This document shows positions 1-13,440 of a DNA stretch of 64,000 bases, in pieces. The notes below the pieces were generated by a model, which was given only the letters and a program-made list of their open reading frames with translations, was not told the DNA's origin and did no database searches. The stretch is from Heterobilharzia americana (lineage: Eukaryota; Platyhelminthes; Trematoda; Strigeidida; Schistosomatidae), in NCBI GenBank assembly GCA_944470555.2, contig OX104127.1, positions 29,279,661 through 29,343,660 on the forward strand, in the 5' to 3' direction. Numbering within the stretch: position 1 is the stretch's first letter; the number at the start of each line of letters is the position of its first letter. The position numbers were made by a program, and so were the translations under genes.

Positions 1-2254
1 GGTTTCATTTGTGTTATTTCGCATGTCTTACATCATTTATCTTCATTTAGGTAAATTCTAATAGATATTTTATTTTGCGTTTTAAGTGCTAACTGCACGG
101 TTCAAGTTGAAGCAGTCGAAGAAGCATGTACTAAGTAGTAGTTTTTTCCCAAGAGTAGATTACCACTGGTCGTAAACCTTAGTTTTTCAACTGTATTTTA
201 GAGTATATTAGGAACTAAATTATATAAATACAAACCTCTAAGCTAAAGAAATTGATATTTTAATCATTTTGAAAAATGTTTCATTAAAACAAACAGTAAG
301 AAGGGACAAAAGTTTTAGGGAATACGAATTTTCATTATTTTCATTCGGATGTAACTTCACTGAAGGTATTTCACACCGAGTAGCTATGTGAGCTGGAATA
401 TTGACACTGCGTTTCTCTGATGAATGGAGAAATGAGTCATTTTCACCAGAGACAATAAACAAATATTTATGAGTCTATGCGATAATCTGACTGAAACTTT
501 CGCAGTAAAACTTCAACCATCTTTGAAGAAGACGTTTTCTGCTACCGTTCTGAGACTAACTTTCAATAACAAATGCATCTTACTGCTAGGTGTGTAAGAT
601 AGAATTTCTTATATACCCTTACCGATGGGTTCGTAACTTCAACTGCTCCTGTAGAGTCAGCTGTTTGACATACGGCAGGAAAACCCTTCCACAGTGAGTC
701 AAGGTAGATCTCTTATTACGGCCAGCAGAAGTAAAGATGACTAACACTTCTATTCCATTCCCCTAAATTGATACTAGTCACAATGTAGATATAAGTTTGC
801 TATCTTGGTGATCGGAAGACATCCAGTCATATGCTGTGCACCACAAGGATTGGTCTTGTTCTACTACAGTTCAGATTTTGAAACCTCAGCTTAATGTACA
901 AAAACATCTGGTATATTCTTTTGTTCCTCACTGGTGTACCATAAATATGGAAGTTACCTAATTAGGGTGTAAAGTTACTCAACTAACTTGTACATATTCT
1001 GTAACAATCTGTTTTAATATTCTTTACTCTCTAATTTACATTTTTTAACTTTCATATTACTATTATTTCCATTTAACCTAAAACCTTATGTTTCCTCAGT
1101 GACCGTTATGGTTTTTAATTTTAATGCAATTGTCATTGGTAATCCCTATTCGTGTTTATCCATTATCCAATATTCATTCGAAACTTGGGGAAACAGTGTT
1201 ACACAATTGCAATCTTGAAATCATTTAAATGTGTAAATAGATGTCAATATTCAAGTTCATATGACCACCAGATTTGCATATATTTCTTGTTGTTAGTTAC
1301 CATATATTACTGTAGGGTCGAACGAGATTTTAATGGGAGTTACTATTTGCTTTAATTCTTGTCTTATAATTGTCAGCGTGGAGATATTTTGCGCACTGTA
1401 GTCGAAGAAAGTTAATCGTTATCACTTAGGCTAGGAAATAAGTGAAATGGTTAAGGTGAGTGGTGCATACACTTTCTTGATATATATGGTTCCATAAACA
1501 AGGAGTTAAATGGAGAGAGCCTAACGAAGAAAAGGCACCAGAAGGACTGACTGTCGATATGAGTTACGTGGGGACCAGCGGACTTCTTATGTTCAGCCGT
1601 TTAGGAAATATAATTAATAGACGAAGATTTTAATGTGAGATGGTTTAGAACATATGTTAGACACCCACATGAATCCACCAATTATAACGCTCTAAAGTTT
1701 TGAGAATCCTATTATTTTTCTGTTCGATTATTTCCATTTTCCGCACGTTTTATTTCTTCGTATTACTTTGCCTCATTTGTTCACTCTAGTAAGGAAATCA
1801 ATATATTTTGTCATTGATTTTGGTAGTGAAGGCTTTTGAATCTTGTCCTCTGATCTTAGCTGGTTAAAGGCTTTTTTCATGAATGAATCAAAAGAGCATA
1901 TTTATATACCGCGTACAGATGATTTATCTTCACTGAATTAAAACCTTTCTCGTAGTCACAGGTTAAGTTTTATCCTGCATCAAAGAAAAGTGTCAATCTA
2001 CCAGATTCTTCTTTGCTTTAGTCAACTGAATTTTTGTAATGATAATGCCTTAAAAGTGTGCATTAGATCCGTCATCATAAATAGTTCCTCTTCATACAAC
2101 ATGAGAGAAAAAATGGTCTAATTTAAGTGGATGAGCATCATTCAAATAATTATTCTACTTGATTTACATATGTAATGGATTATATTTAGAAATTTTAAAA
2201 GACTAAAACTGTAGGTCATTGAATTCAAACATGCTATGTGAGTGATAGCATTCT
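1..2254. other. AT-rich intergenic, no gene recognised
   Basis: No recognisable coding region, RNA gene or repeat was found. The longest open frame, about 74 codons on the minus strand at 238-462, matches no family I know and has no convincing splice sites at both ends. Confidence 0.5.
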
Positions 2255-2445
2255 GAGGGACCGGACAGAACTGGGCTCTGCCCCAGATAAGGTTGTAGGT
2301 GCAAAATACTGAACAGCTCTTAAGTGGGTCAAAACAGATCTTTACCTGCCCGTGGTTTTCAGTGGCTCATCTGCTAATACAGATTAAGGATTAAAACCAC
2401 CTTAAAGTCGATCAATCCACTTCACACCTTCGAATAAACTATTAA
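2255..2445 (+). repeat. Degenerate tRNA-derived SINE, 3' part
   Basis: The stretch ending in gtggttttcagtggctcatc followed by an AT-rich tail matches the 3' half of the SINE copies at 9.6, 13.3, 14.4 and 24.4 kb, including the ggttttcagtgg block and the tail with gatcaatcc. The hammerhead segment expected upstream is scrambled around 2300-2340. It is an old copy with no coding capacity. Confidence 0.5.
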
Positions 2446-2534
2446 ACCATGTCCTGGATAGTCTCATAATTCACTTGGTCCTTTATTCAACTATTAGGTT
2501 TCGTATTCAATACTATTTCGAAGAAGGTACTTAC

Positions 2535-2645
2535 TGATCGTAATGATGGCCAGTGGCTAGCAATGAAATCCAGGGCATGCGTTTCGCCATAACTAGTACC
2601 CTTCAGCTGGTTGTATCTGCCTCCCAGTCAATGATTTTATTCCTC
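2535..2645 (-). repeat. Sm-alpha-type SINE fragment with decayed hammerhead
   Basis: On the minus strand the order is CCAG, a CTGAAGG box (2606-2600; consensus CTGANGA, last base mutated), a weakened stem II, GAAA (2585-2582), then CGCATG and CCTGGATTTC. This is the layout of the schistosome Sm-alpha hammerhead ribozyme. It aligns with the copy at 11.2 kb. The mutated core and altered cleavage triplet predict an inactive ribozyme. Confidence 0.6.
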
Positions 2646-5600
2646 ATGAGACTTAGACATAAAACCACACTACTTATTGATCTAATTTTTCTCATGAGAA
2701 AGAGATTAAATTGTTTATTAGATACCTTTTTTTGAATTCCTTATGTGCTTTGGATGAAGTGAAACAAGGCTATCTGCGTTTATTGCTTCAGTAGACAGAA
2801 GAATTCAACTGGTCAATGCGTTGCTCAAAAAACAAATTTTCTTACTTGACTGAATCATAAAATATATTTAATGCTTTTTGTTGAAAACAGCCGACTGTTT
2901 TAAATCATTTTTTTGGTCTAATACTATGGTAAGTGAGAAGCACAGGAACATTTAATCAGAGATTAATTGAGTTTTTTCATCAGAATTTGTGAATAAGGTG
3001 ATGCGTAAAGATTTATGTTCCTTGAAGAAGTATTTAACAGCTCATGCGAACTCTAAGTAAATAACTGGTATCCTATAAGATTTTATAAACAAATAAAGTT
3101 ACAGCGGGTTATATACATGTAAATTTATTTTCACTTCTCCTTGGTGAAATAAAACTGACTGAATCTTATAATTCTTTTATTTACATTTCAGTTTCATTCC
3201 CACCTTAGAACTTTTTGAATCATGCATATCTACTATGGACATATCTCACCACAAAGCATTACAAGACTGAATTGCTGGACTTAAACTTTCAGATTTTTTT
3301 ATTTATATCCCCCTGAGTCTAGAAGAAGAAACATGTAGTAGTACCAGTGGAGACTTTTCGACAGAGTTTCTATAGTTTACAAATCAGTTGTCTGCACATT
3401 AACGAGTGACCTTGAATATTCTAGGCTTGTTCTAGAAGGACCAATATTTAATTGATTTTAGAAAACCGATCAGTGAAATGATCATTTCCATGGTTAAAGA
3501 AACTTTTCTGGTTCTTTGAAGTATTAGTGATCACCAGCCGGCTAAAGGACCTGGTAAGTATAGGCTGAAAGTCCTTAAAACTGTTTACAGATATATTCCC
3601 TTTATGTTCAGTAATGTGTCTTAAAAAAGATAATTTCCGCCCACTCGCACAGAATCGCTCTTCTGTTTCCTTGTTGTTGAAGTTGTCATCCAATCAACAA
3701 AGAATCAATAATAAGAGTACTTCCTTCGAGCTGAATTTCAAAATGTCACTGAACATGGTTCGAACTCATGCCGTGTAATAATCTTGAAGTTGGATTGATG
3801 TGCATAAACAATTTTGGAATGCAGTTATTATGAGATGTTGTGTGGTAAACTAGTAATTAGAGCAGTTAGTCTTTATTATTTTTTATGCGATGATCTCAGA
3901 TGGTCACTGATTTGCAGGGTAGCACTATTGGTAGGATGTGATGAATGAAGATGGAATGGAAACATAAGTCACAACAAGATTGAATTAGCGACTAATTTTG
4001 TACTTAAGTTGTCAGATCACCAAACCGGTAGTCTAGAGGTTTTTTGATCAAATTTTGCTGCTACACAGCTTTTCCTTTCGGCTCCAATCATCCATCACCC
4101 AGTGTTTTTAGTTAGTCAGGTTATCAATATGTCCGCTTATTTTCTATGACTTCACTCATAACTTTCAAAGTAGCAACAAGAATCAAATACAATACAGTAA
4201 GTGTTATTCAATGTTTTAAGTTTTTCAGTAGTTATCAGACTTACTTTTTCTTTGCAATTTTTATACATTTTGACTTTATCTATCATTTTTATTGCGACCT
4301 GTAGTAAAATTTCATCGTGTTGAAGAGATTATTCGTCAAGGTGAAATTGTGCAACCGGAAAAGTAAAAAAAAATTAAAAAATTTTGGATGTCATCAGTAC
4401 AATTTTGAATTTTACGAATTCTAAATATATGAAACGCAGTGTTGATTGTTTACTGAATTTGGTTGAAAAAACTACCTAGTACTGTAAAGTGTTGAGAGAA
4501 TGTTTCTTTCGAGCTTTAGACTTTTTTCGCTACTATTTGCTATGTCCAACTAATATCCAGCATCGAAATCTTTTCCACCCACCTAGATCAGTGCCTTCTT
4601 TTTGAAGAACATAACTTATTGTTCACACTACACTATTTGATACAGTGACTTTTCAGCCATTCTCTCCTGACAATAAGACTTCTTCAAGTTATTAAAATCT
4701 TCAAAATCAACCACTTTCAATCAGTAACAAATATTAACTCTGTATTTCTTGGTAAGAGAATGAAAGGTTATTAAATAGTTGAGGCCTGTTAACTGAGTGA
4801 GATGCTGTCCATGATTTTCCTTACTTTGATATGATTCAGTAGGAGTGATTTGATGTTTATGACTTTAACTAATCACTGTTTTTTCTTACGGTTTGCTAAT
4901 ATTTTCATATTTCTTATGGTTATGGCTTTCATCCTAGCCTATTTCACCCACGTCCTACAAGAATTTTCACTTCACAGCTTTGTACATGCAGCTTACATAT
5001 CTACTTGTTATCATCTTGTCTGAGAATTCTTATTTCAAGAATTCCCCTGATTCTTTGAAGTTTACAAGACTTAACAACATTAGGTGGAATCCGTGACCCT
5101 AACTGATCACCTATGGTGAAATCAACGACTTCAAGTCGTAGTGTCTGACTGATATCTAATGTTCGTGGACCAATTTGTAATTGGGTGGCTTGAATATTTA
5201 AAGTAGTGATGGTGATAACTGATGAAAGTGAAATTTAACATCACTTCTACTTTTTCCCTTTGGATATTGGGTTGACTGAGTTTTACACTACATTCAGAAC
5301 CAACTTCTATTTTCCTGTATTTATCTATTCTTAGTGGTATAATCAGTCTTCTAGTTGCTTCAGAGATATTTGCGATGAATCACAGTACAAGTTTTTATCG
5401 CTTAGCACTGCTTTTTCTTACTGTTTGTGAAAGGATTCCATTGTAAAGCTTCTTGGATGTCGGTTGGGTTGAAATATTTAAAGTGTTTCTTTCCTCACCA
5501 CCTCTTTCATTTTCTTTATGCTGTGTGTTCTTTGGACTAGTGTTCTGACATATCTTTTCTGATGAACTTTAAGGTTTTCTCGATTGTACTTTAGGATTTT

Positions 5601-8600
5601 ATTCTTATGAATATTTCTGATAAAATTGAGTTGTCAGGCCCTCGCTTTGTGTGATAGTTAAGAGAATATCTAAGTTGGCTAATTAACCATCTGTTTCGTT
5701 TTCATCCTTGAAACTCATCGATGAGAAATTACTGTTGATCAGACGAGAAGTATTTTTCGACTTGAATCTCAATCAGAATCATGAAGTTATCACCTACATT
5801 GTGGATCCACAATTTTGGCTACAATGTTAGCAATGACACTGATTTAAGTCACTACATTATGGCTTCATCTGTCTACCTAGATATCAAAAAATTCAGTTCT
5901 AGCTCTACCATCGACAGTCATAGTTCAGAATGCACTTCCATCCAAGCATTCTAGTTCTGAGCTGTAAGTGTTCACAAATATTACAAAAACTTATTGGTAA
6001 CAATTACCGCAGTTTCATCACTAATTTTTACTTCGCTTTCATACTTCAGTGAATTTTTCTGTATACCTTTTTGCTTGCTGAAGTGATCGGCTACTTGTCA
6101 CATTATTTTTATTGGTCGACATTCATTTCTATGCGCATTTGCCTTTATACAATACATGAGTCCTACTGCCATTTCAAAAATCGCCAAGTATCTGTACTAC
6201 TTTGAAAGCACAGCGATGCGCCAGCATGGATCTTACTTCAGATATACTCTTGACCTCTAAACCGTTGACTAATATGCTGTTTATCCAGACAAAACCAGTA
6301 GAGTAATATGCGATGCTTCAACGTTAAAATATCATTTACTGAATACTGGGACATTATTCTTATTGATTATGAATTCTGAATAGAACTAATCAACAAATTA
6401 TCAACAAACACAACAACATGAATTCATCAATTACTTTGTAAAAGAAAGTGTACTACTTTTCTCTTCAGTTTTGTATTTTACTCTATGATTCTGACTAACT
6501 GTATTCAGCCCTTGTAAAATTACATTTAAATACACAATAGAAATAGGTGGAAAGTTAATAAAATCAATAAAATAATGATAATAGGTAATTTAATGCCAAT
6601 TTATTTAATCCATTTATACTGAACGTCATAAAAAAGGCATAAAACAGGTACCTAGAAATTAGAATGATTAATTGAACATTATATCGTAATCGATTTATGC
6701 TGCCTAACTAATTACCTTTATAGAGCTAGTTGTAATACTAATATCTATCTCCCTCAGTAAAGAATTAACAGTGATTTTTGTTAAACAAAGCAGAATGGCT
6801 TAGCTAAATGTAATATTCACTTTGTTCAATCTTAAACTAGGCTTCACCTGAGACTAATTCCAATACCAATAGTCAATTTATGATCTCTATGAATTTACGA
6901 AATCAACTTTAATGGATTCATATAAACAGCTTGTAATATAGTCGTATGGTAAATATTTCGTATTTCTTCTTAGAGAGATTAATATGAACTTTGGGATATT
7001 CTACTGACTTTCATGAGTAGTTGTGTCACACTTATATTAGCCAGCAGTGTTCTTATGTCAGACCAAGGTGATCTGAACACCTGTTGGCTATCCAGTTCGT
7101 CAATGGTGTACCTAGGGTGGTACTGTTTGGATGAATGAATATTCAGAATGACGGACATTCTGACTAGCTAGAGGGAAATCGTAATACCTTCTATCAAATC
7201 ATATCAGATGTTTGTAAATAGATACCGTGCTTGTTATCTTGGCTTAGTTGGTGGTGTTGATAACATCACAGTCTGTCTTTAGAATATTTCGATTTCTTGG
7301 CGAAAATATTGTGAAATTTCACAACAAGGTATTTTACTTATTTGTTTTCATTATCAACATAGACTACATAGTTTGCGAATTCACTGATTTGAAAACACTA
7401 GGTTGTTAAAAGATTTAATTCCGCATAATACGGATTATGAAAGTTTCAGAAATATCACATTGAAAATACTTGTAATACATCAGAAGTGAGGTAAGTAGGC
7501 AGGGCTTACATTCAATTTATCGCAATGTCTTATTTGTGATAGCTCATTATAAGTAGTTATATACGTGTTAAGCTAATCATGGAAACCAAGGAATAGCGGT
7601 CAATATTTTCCTCAACTCTGGACGTTTTCATCAATATGTGTAAAAAAACTTATCAAACCTTCTGATGCATTATAATTTAGTCTGCTGCCAATACGTACTA
7701 TTCAGATACTGAATTTCATTCTGATAACTCTCATTTCTATACAACAGACCATCAATACTGTTACTCGTTGATACGTGTAATTTCATGTTGATATTCTAAA
7801 GTGTTGGCAGATCAAGCTGACGAGTTTCAAATAGAAATAAACTCGTGTATTGGATTTCTCTTTTAGCCATCAAGTAAGTTATAACACAGTCTGTGATTTT
7901 ACTTAGGCTATTATTGTAGCGTCACACACTTCTCAAGCGTCAATAGCCTAGGATTCGACGAGATTCAACATTGATGCTTATCTTCTTAATTTAACTGGAC
8001 TCGTTAAGCTGAAGGCAGTCGGCCAAGCATCACCGCCATTTGGCGCACTGCTCGTGGTCGACTGTCTAGTCAGTTAGTCGTAACACATTGGTATCTTGGC
8101 ACGATCTTGCAAATATACAATTCCATCCGACTACGCTATTGTGTTCTTTCTTTGTCTCGTATTTGTGGATATATAACAAGTACGAACAATTAGCGATTGG
8201 CCTCTACGTTTGTCAAGTTCGCACCTGAACAAATCTTAAAATATCATATTTAATTGCATCCACAAATAGACATTACTTTGTTTATATCATAGTCTATAAA
8301 ATCATTTTTACATTCTGCTCGTTACCAAACGTTTTAAATGAAAGCAAAGCAAAATGAACCTTTCCCAGTGATTACCGTTTAAATTCTAAAATGCTCAAAC
8401 AGTTTTTGACTTCTTGAAAGACTGTACACTGGCTACTTCGACAGGCTGATTGATTTTTGTGCAAAATCCTTTGTATCTAATCTCCATCAAACATAGTTTT
8501 ACCTATTGGTGTTGAAAGTTGGAGAATGATAAGCTAATTCCTCCCTCTGAATCATTTTTCTATATTCGTAAAGTCATATAACTTTCATTTATACTTACGC

Positions 8601-9289
8601 TAGCCAGGTAACCACAGGGCATTCGTAGTTATTATGCCGGTTAGTTGTATGTACCTATAAATAAGTTTTATGTTAGATAGGAATTTAAATATAAAGGTCT
8701 ACATTGGCTTGTTTTGACATGACGTAGATCAACGAATACCAAATAATTCATAAAATTGTTCTGTGGGTTACCTGCTGTTCGACAGTCAAATGATATCATT
8801 TCTCTCTTTATTCTGACAGTAACTTCTGAAAATAAGACGTAACAAAAACTTCCGACTGAATAAAATGTTTAGTATATTTTTTTGCTTCACACTATTTCAC
8901 TAAGGTACCTATTTATTCACCATCCATTAGCTGATTTGTGTAAACAGTTAAGTCTTATGAGCAGCTACTGTCTCAGAAAAGACATCCCTCCCAGTGCTCC
9001 TGACTTTGATAGTCAGTGGCATTAGTTTCAATCGCAATAGGTTCATCAAGCCTTTCTAAAGTACGAATTTGCTGCAGTTATCGTGGTACCAATCAATGCA
9101 CATGCCTTTCTTCTGATTCAACTCAGTTATACAATTCTATGATTAGTACATCTCTCTACATAGTCGAGACGTTTGTGTGAAACGGTCATTGATAATTTGA
9201 CGATTATTCCCTCAACATTACTTCTTAATGGAATCGAAGAATGGTTGCCAAGTTTTATAGTAATAAATATGTATTTTTGAGATTAATTA
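2646..9289. other. AT-rich intergenic, no gene recognised
   Basis: About 6.6 kb with no gene or transposon I can name. Two local features stand out: a 51-bp hairpin at 7039-7089 with about 14-bp arms (agccagcagtgttc and its partner), and a less AT-rich island at about 7950-8230. An 81-codon minus-strand open frame at 3448-3693 matches no known family. Confidence 0.45.
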
Positions 9290-9835
9290 ATGTTTTATTT
9301 TTAAGGTAGTATTCATCGGGGACTGATATCACTCGTAGAGCCATTGACAACCTGAAGTTAGAGGACAGTAGTTTCGTACTAGTATAGGATTCCTGAGCAG
9401 TAGGATGATGTCATTCTTTAATGAAGACTAACTTAGGAACACCTTACCATTAAATGTCAACCAGTGGCATACTTGGAGAAGGATATTCTGAAGTTTTAAC
9501 GAGAATTCGTGACTCATGGAGTCAACCAGTTGGAAGGGAAGCTGGTGCCAGCTGAAGACCATGGATGATAGTCACGCCATATTTTGAATTGACCATTGAA
9601 TATACCACTGGACCACTGAATTCCAACCTGATAGCTCAGTGATTAACGCTTTCTCCATGAAATCTCAAAGGTCCTGATTTCGATCCCTAAAGAGTTCGTG
9701 GGTGTATACTGCTGAGGAGTCCTACACCGGCACTAAACAGCCGTCCAGTGCTCCCAGGTTTTCAGTGGTTCTTCAGCTGACGTCAGTCCGAGATAGAAAC
9801 TATTTTAGTGATAAATATGTTCATAGTTCGAATTC
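9290..9835. repeat. Inverted SINE dimer (composite unit, copy 1)
   Basis: The left part (9290-9425) is a minus-strand SINE 3' half. A spacer of about 180 bp follows, then a plus-strand SINE (about 9600-9835). The plus half has tRNA-like promoter boxes: an A-box-like tagctcagtgattaacgc and a B-box-like ggtcctgatttcgatccc. A hammerhead-like segment ctgaggagtcc with degraded stem II follows, then the ttttcagtggttcttc tail. The same three-part order recurs near 12.9 and 15.2 kb. Confidence 0.7.
9364..9403 (-). ncRNA. Hammerhead ribozyme motif, one core change
   Basis: On the minus strand: CTCAGGA at 9397-9391 (consensus CTGANGA, so G5 is changed to C), a short stem II, GAAA at 9375-9372 and a GTC triplet at 9366-9364. 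Three of the four core blocks are kept. G5 is essential in known hammerheads, so this copy is probably inactive. Confidence 0.45.
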
Positions 9836-9849
9836 ATCACTAATTTTAA

Positions 9850-10690
9850 CGAGTGGTTAACTATACTTGGCTAGTTACAGTGGGTAATGTTTCTGCGCTG
9901 AAAATGCTGCTGAGGGCTGTTTTCAAAGAGGACTCTAGTCAAGGAGACGAAGAGAGTTTTCTAGAATAAATGAAAAACCAAAAGTAGTGCATTACCCTGG
10001 AATTCGATAGACCTGATAAACTTCTTTTAAAACAGCCTACAGAGTTATTGTGACGGTGATCAAGGTTCGGGCTACTTACTAGTTGTGTACAGCTTTGCTA
10101 TTATATCTCTCTAGGATTAATAAAAATTGCTTAGGAAAATTAGATCACTTCTTCCAAACGGTCACAGTTGTATTGACAACGTCTCCATACTCCACCAGGT
10201 GCTTGAACACAGTCACATGCAGTACTGGCTAGCAAATGGTGTGTTCTTAAATATAATAGTCGTAGATCACTGGTTGGATATAAGTGTCTCGGAAGTCCTT
10301 TCGCATCACACAGGGTGTCTACAAAGGAATCTCAAATACAGTGCGGGCATAAAAATGCACATCTCAATATAGTAAGTGGGCAGTAAGTATTGACAGTCTG
10401 TTTCTACTGCACCATTACTCTCTAACATAGCCATCGACAGTGTCCCTTCGACAGCCATGAAGGAAGTGTAATGGTTGTGTAAATCTTTGAAACGTTATGT
10501 GACGCTTTAACGTTTTCTGAGTGGATGATATCATCTTATTGAGTGGTAATAAACAAGTTATTAAAATCGCTCTTTGTCAGTTAATGATCACTGTATCTAG
10601 GCATGGTATCTATTTAGAAGTTCTAAGCAATTCAGTAAGCCTCACAGGTGGCTATACCCCCAGTCATCATCCCCGGGGAAAATTTAGTGG
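9850..10690 (+). pseudogene. Reverse transcriptase relic of an RTE-like retrotransposon
   Basis: A broken plus-strand reading frame from about 10100 shows a CIDNVSILHQVLEHSH block, which matches the RSCIDNI..LRQ.LEHRH segment of schistosome non-LTR reverse transcriptases, followed by VFLNIIVVD in place of the FLD.KAAFDSVD palm motif. About 350 bp further on, after stops, SVDDIILLSG (10516-10545) corresponds to the YADDI catalytic motif, with the first residue changed. Stops and frameshifts separate the blocks. The part before 10100 is only assumed to belong. It is dead and old. Confidence 0.6.
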
Positions 10691-11214
10691 TAATCGACAC
10701 TTAAAATGGACGATACTGTAGTTTCTTCTTACTTTCTGTTTTTATAAATGAATGCAAAAGTTGTAAAAGCTTTCATAATTTGTCTCTAAGGCCGCTTGTT
10801 TCCTTGCTATTTAGTCATCAGTTATTTCCTTTCATTTATTTGTTCAGGATACCATAGTATTACTTAGTAAAATATCTTTTTTTTTGATAGTGTTGTTTTC
10901 AGTTTATGCTAAGTCATTCCTCTAATAAATAATGTTGGTTGTGTGCATATATAGTTTTTAAGTAATTTTCGTTCTTTTCCTCCTATCGTTGCTTTGATTC
11001 TTCATACAGATTTAGTATATTCCAGACTACTTAAAGTTAATATTTTCATAATTTTCAAACTATGTGCACGAATAAAAATATTTCATCAAGGAGTTTATAG
11101 TTTTACTAATTCATTCCTAAAGTCATATCAAACAATCTTATAAATACGGATAATCTACGAGTATCATAACTAGTTGTGTGGATAGTTAACCTGGTTACCG
11201 TTCACTCTTTTAAT
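10691..11214. other. AT-rich intergenic
   Basis: T-rich and A-rich runs only; no gene or repeat recognised. Confidence 0.5.
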
Positions 11215-11350
11215 TGGAGTCTACTTGGCGGCTAGCAATGGAATCTAAGATGCGCGTTTTGTCTCATTCGGGATTCGTCAGCTGAATGTAACTACATTCC
11301 AGTGAGTAGCATTATTCTCACTGAAACTCAAACCCAGTACCCAACGCTTC
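11215..11350 (-). repeat. Sm-alpha-type SINE fragment
   Basis: On the minus strand a B-box-like segment (ggtactgggtttgagttt, about 11342-11325) lies upstream of a hammerhead-like core, then gattccattgctagccgcc. The same block, gctagcaatg read on the plus strand, occurs in the 2.5 kb copy. This order of tRNA-like part then hammerhead is that of Sm-alpha SINEs. Confidence 0.65.
11236..11288 (-). ncRNA. Hammerhead ribozyme motif of Sm-alpha type, near-complete
   Basis: Minus strand: CTGACGA (11281-11275) fits CTGANGA exactly. Stem II is followed by AAAA (11260-11257) where GAAA is expected, then CGCGCATC ending in an ATC triplet, which is a permitted NUH cleavage site. The flanks cattcag and ttagatt can form a weak stem I. 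The single core change (G12 to A) would be expected to abolish or strongly reduce cleavage. Confidence 0.6.
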
Positions 11351-12884
11351 ACTCTTTTTAGTTTGTGTTCTAATATTGTCACCAAGTAAAACATATGACT
11401 AGGAGGTTAAACGTGTCTTAGAGAATTGTTCCATTTCATGTTGAATTATAACAGTATTCAAGCGAAATCTTAACATTCTAAATGCTTTATAGCATGAGAA
11501 CAAATAAACTGTAAATAAAAAGAATTCAACATTCTTATAGGCAATTTTAAAATTCACCTCGAAAAACTACACTACTAGAGTTGACTAGAGTTGAGTTTCG
11601 CTTCTGTATATTTCTTTTCATTGAAACGGGAAATGTGTATCAACTAGTTTGTTAAGATTTACAACAAGTATGATTGTTTGATTGATTTTCAAGTTTAACA
11701 TGAACATCAGCCTAAACAATACTGAGATATTTACAAGTATTTATAAGTATCTGTTTCTTTCAAGAGTAAAAGTAAACTGAATCCAAGGTAGCAGAAATTA
11801 AATAACATCTGGTAAAGATTATTATTTGGCATGAAGTTTGTGTTCTAGTATTTTTAGACAAATCATTTAAGTAATTATACATTACAGATTTTTTCATGTG
11901 AACTACAATTAAAAGCTTGTATTACATATTATCAATGATTGAAGAAGTGCTATTAACCATAAAGGAACAAACACCTGATTTATTTCACTAGTGAAGTTAT
12001 TAGAGTTGTATACGAATTAACCACTTTTCCGACTAAGTAGTATCTAGTATGCTTCACTTAGGCTACTCTTTAGAGTCCTATTTTCAACGTCCCGTAACTT
12101 TCAGCATTCGTAGTTTTTTTGCAGGTGTCTGGAATTTTGTACTGAATAATTTTGTTCTGCTTCAATCAACAATTAAATGTTTAAATAACTGCATTAATAG
12201 AGTTTCAACTAAACTGTCATCATAAAAAATATAACCACTGTAAGATATAAGTGGAACTATACCAGTTTTGAGATCTATGCTGAAATGACTTGGACTTTAA
12301 ACAGTCAGAAGTGAATTGAAAACCTCATTATCAGTTAAATCTCTTAGCTCAGTTAATGCAGCGCTAGAATGGTAACCTTGGGGCCACTCGTTCGTGTTCT
12401 TTAGCAACCAAGGCTTTGATTGCACCTTGAATCAATACCCAGTATCAATTTTAGCACATACGTTTTACTAGGTGTTACAAGATTCATGAGAATTACACGC
12501 AATTTGTGAACAAATTTAGATTTCAGACTGGGTTTTTCTATTAAATGCTGAACTGCGTTCTGTGTAGAAATCCATCCAGATGACTCGAATATATAATATC
12601 ATTATGAATTTATTTCATGGCTATGTGTACTACATCCTCTGAAGTATTTTGTTTCTTTCTTATGAATATCCGGTGACCCGACAAGTATACAATGGTTGGC
12701 AGGTAATAAATTACTGAAACTGCTTTTAATTGATTGAAGATGATCGGTCAAGATCCTAGTTCCCTATACAGCACTTTTTGTTTTATGTCATGCAGTGAAA
12801 TGGTATTATTAACCGGATGAAGTTTTTAGCACTTTTTATCGCTCAAAATCATGAAGAACAAGCCTTTTTAAAATATCCCAAAGA
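11351..12884. other. AT-rich intergenic
   Basis: No coding region recognised. Near 12350 a short ttagctcagttaatgcagcg resembles a tRNA A box and may be the start of a decayed SINE, but no matching B box with the right spacing was found. Confidence 0.4.
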
Positions 12885-13440
12885 GTTAACCCCCGTCAGG
12901 CTAGCATTCTTTATGAGCTTACATCAGCTAGAGAACCACTGAAAATTTGGGACCACCGGACAGCTGTTTTGTCATAGTATGAGACTTCTCAGAAGTGCTC
13001 ATCCATGACCATGCCAGAGGTGGGATCACAAGCATCAAGCAGGTTACTACTAATTACCCCACAAACCGCCAAATTGAAATGTTATCTAGCGTTCAAGATT
13101 CAGTATGAATTTCCAAAGTTCTAATGAGAATACCCTACCTACTGCTTCAAAAAGTCAGGTGGGAAGACAAATGCTTGGCAGTGAAGAGTATCTAGAAGTG
13201 ACAGGAGTAGGAGAATTTAAATCACTGAATACCAGCCCAGCGGCTCAGTGGCAGCATGCTAGCCATGAAGCCTGAAACTTCAGAGACCGACACTTGCTGA
13301 GATCATGGGGCTTATTACTAAGGAGTCCCATACTGGAACAAAACGGTTGCTCAGTGCTTCTGTAATTTAGATGGTTCTTCAAATGATATCAATTCGTGGT
13401 GAATACTGCCTTCAAGTCAATCAATAAATCTCCACAAACT
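12885..13440. repeat. Inverted SINE dimer (composite unit, copy 2)
   Basis: The minus-strand SINE half (about 12885-13030) contains agagaaccactgaaaatttg and the hammerhead-like segment read on the minus strand as CTGAGAA ... AAAACAGCTGTC. A spacer with tttccaaagttctaatgaga follows (near 13110). The plus-strand SINE half (about 13230-13440) has cccagcggctcagtgg (A-box-like) and ends in caagtcaatcaataaat. The spacer is shared with the copy at 15.2-15.7 kb, so the whole unit, not just the SINE, is repeated. Confidence 0.7.

Noticed and set aside
238..462. 74-codon minus-strand frame, possible exon
   Set aside because: No family match and no pair of splice sites around it.
3448..3693. 81-codon minus-strand frame, possible exon
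   Set aside because: No recognisable motif; AT-rich DNA of this length yields such frames by chance.
9600..9720. tRNA gene candidate
   Set aside because: A- and B-box-like segments are present, but the cloverleaf cannot be completed and the sequence is one of many SINE copies.
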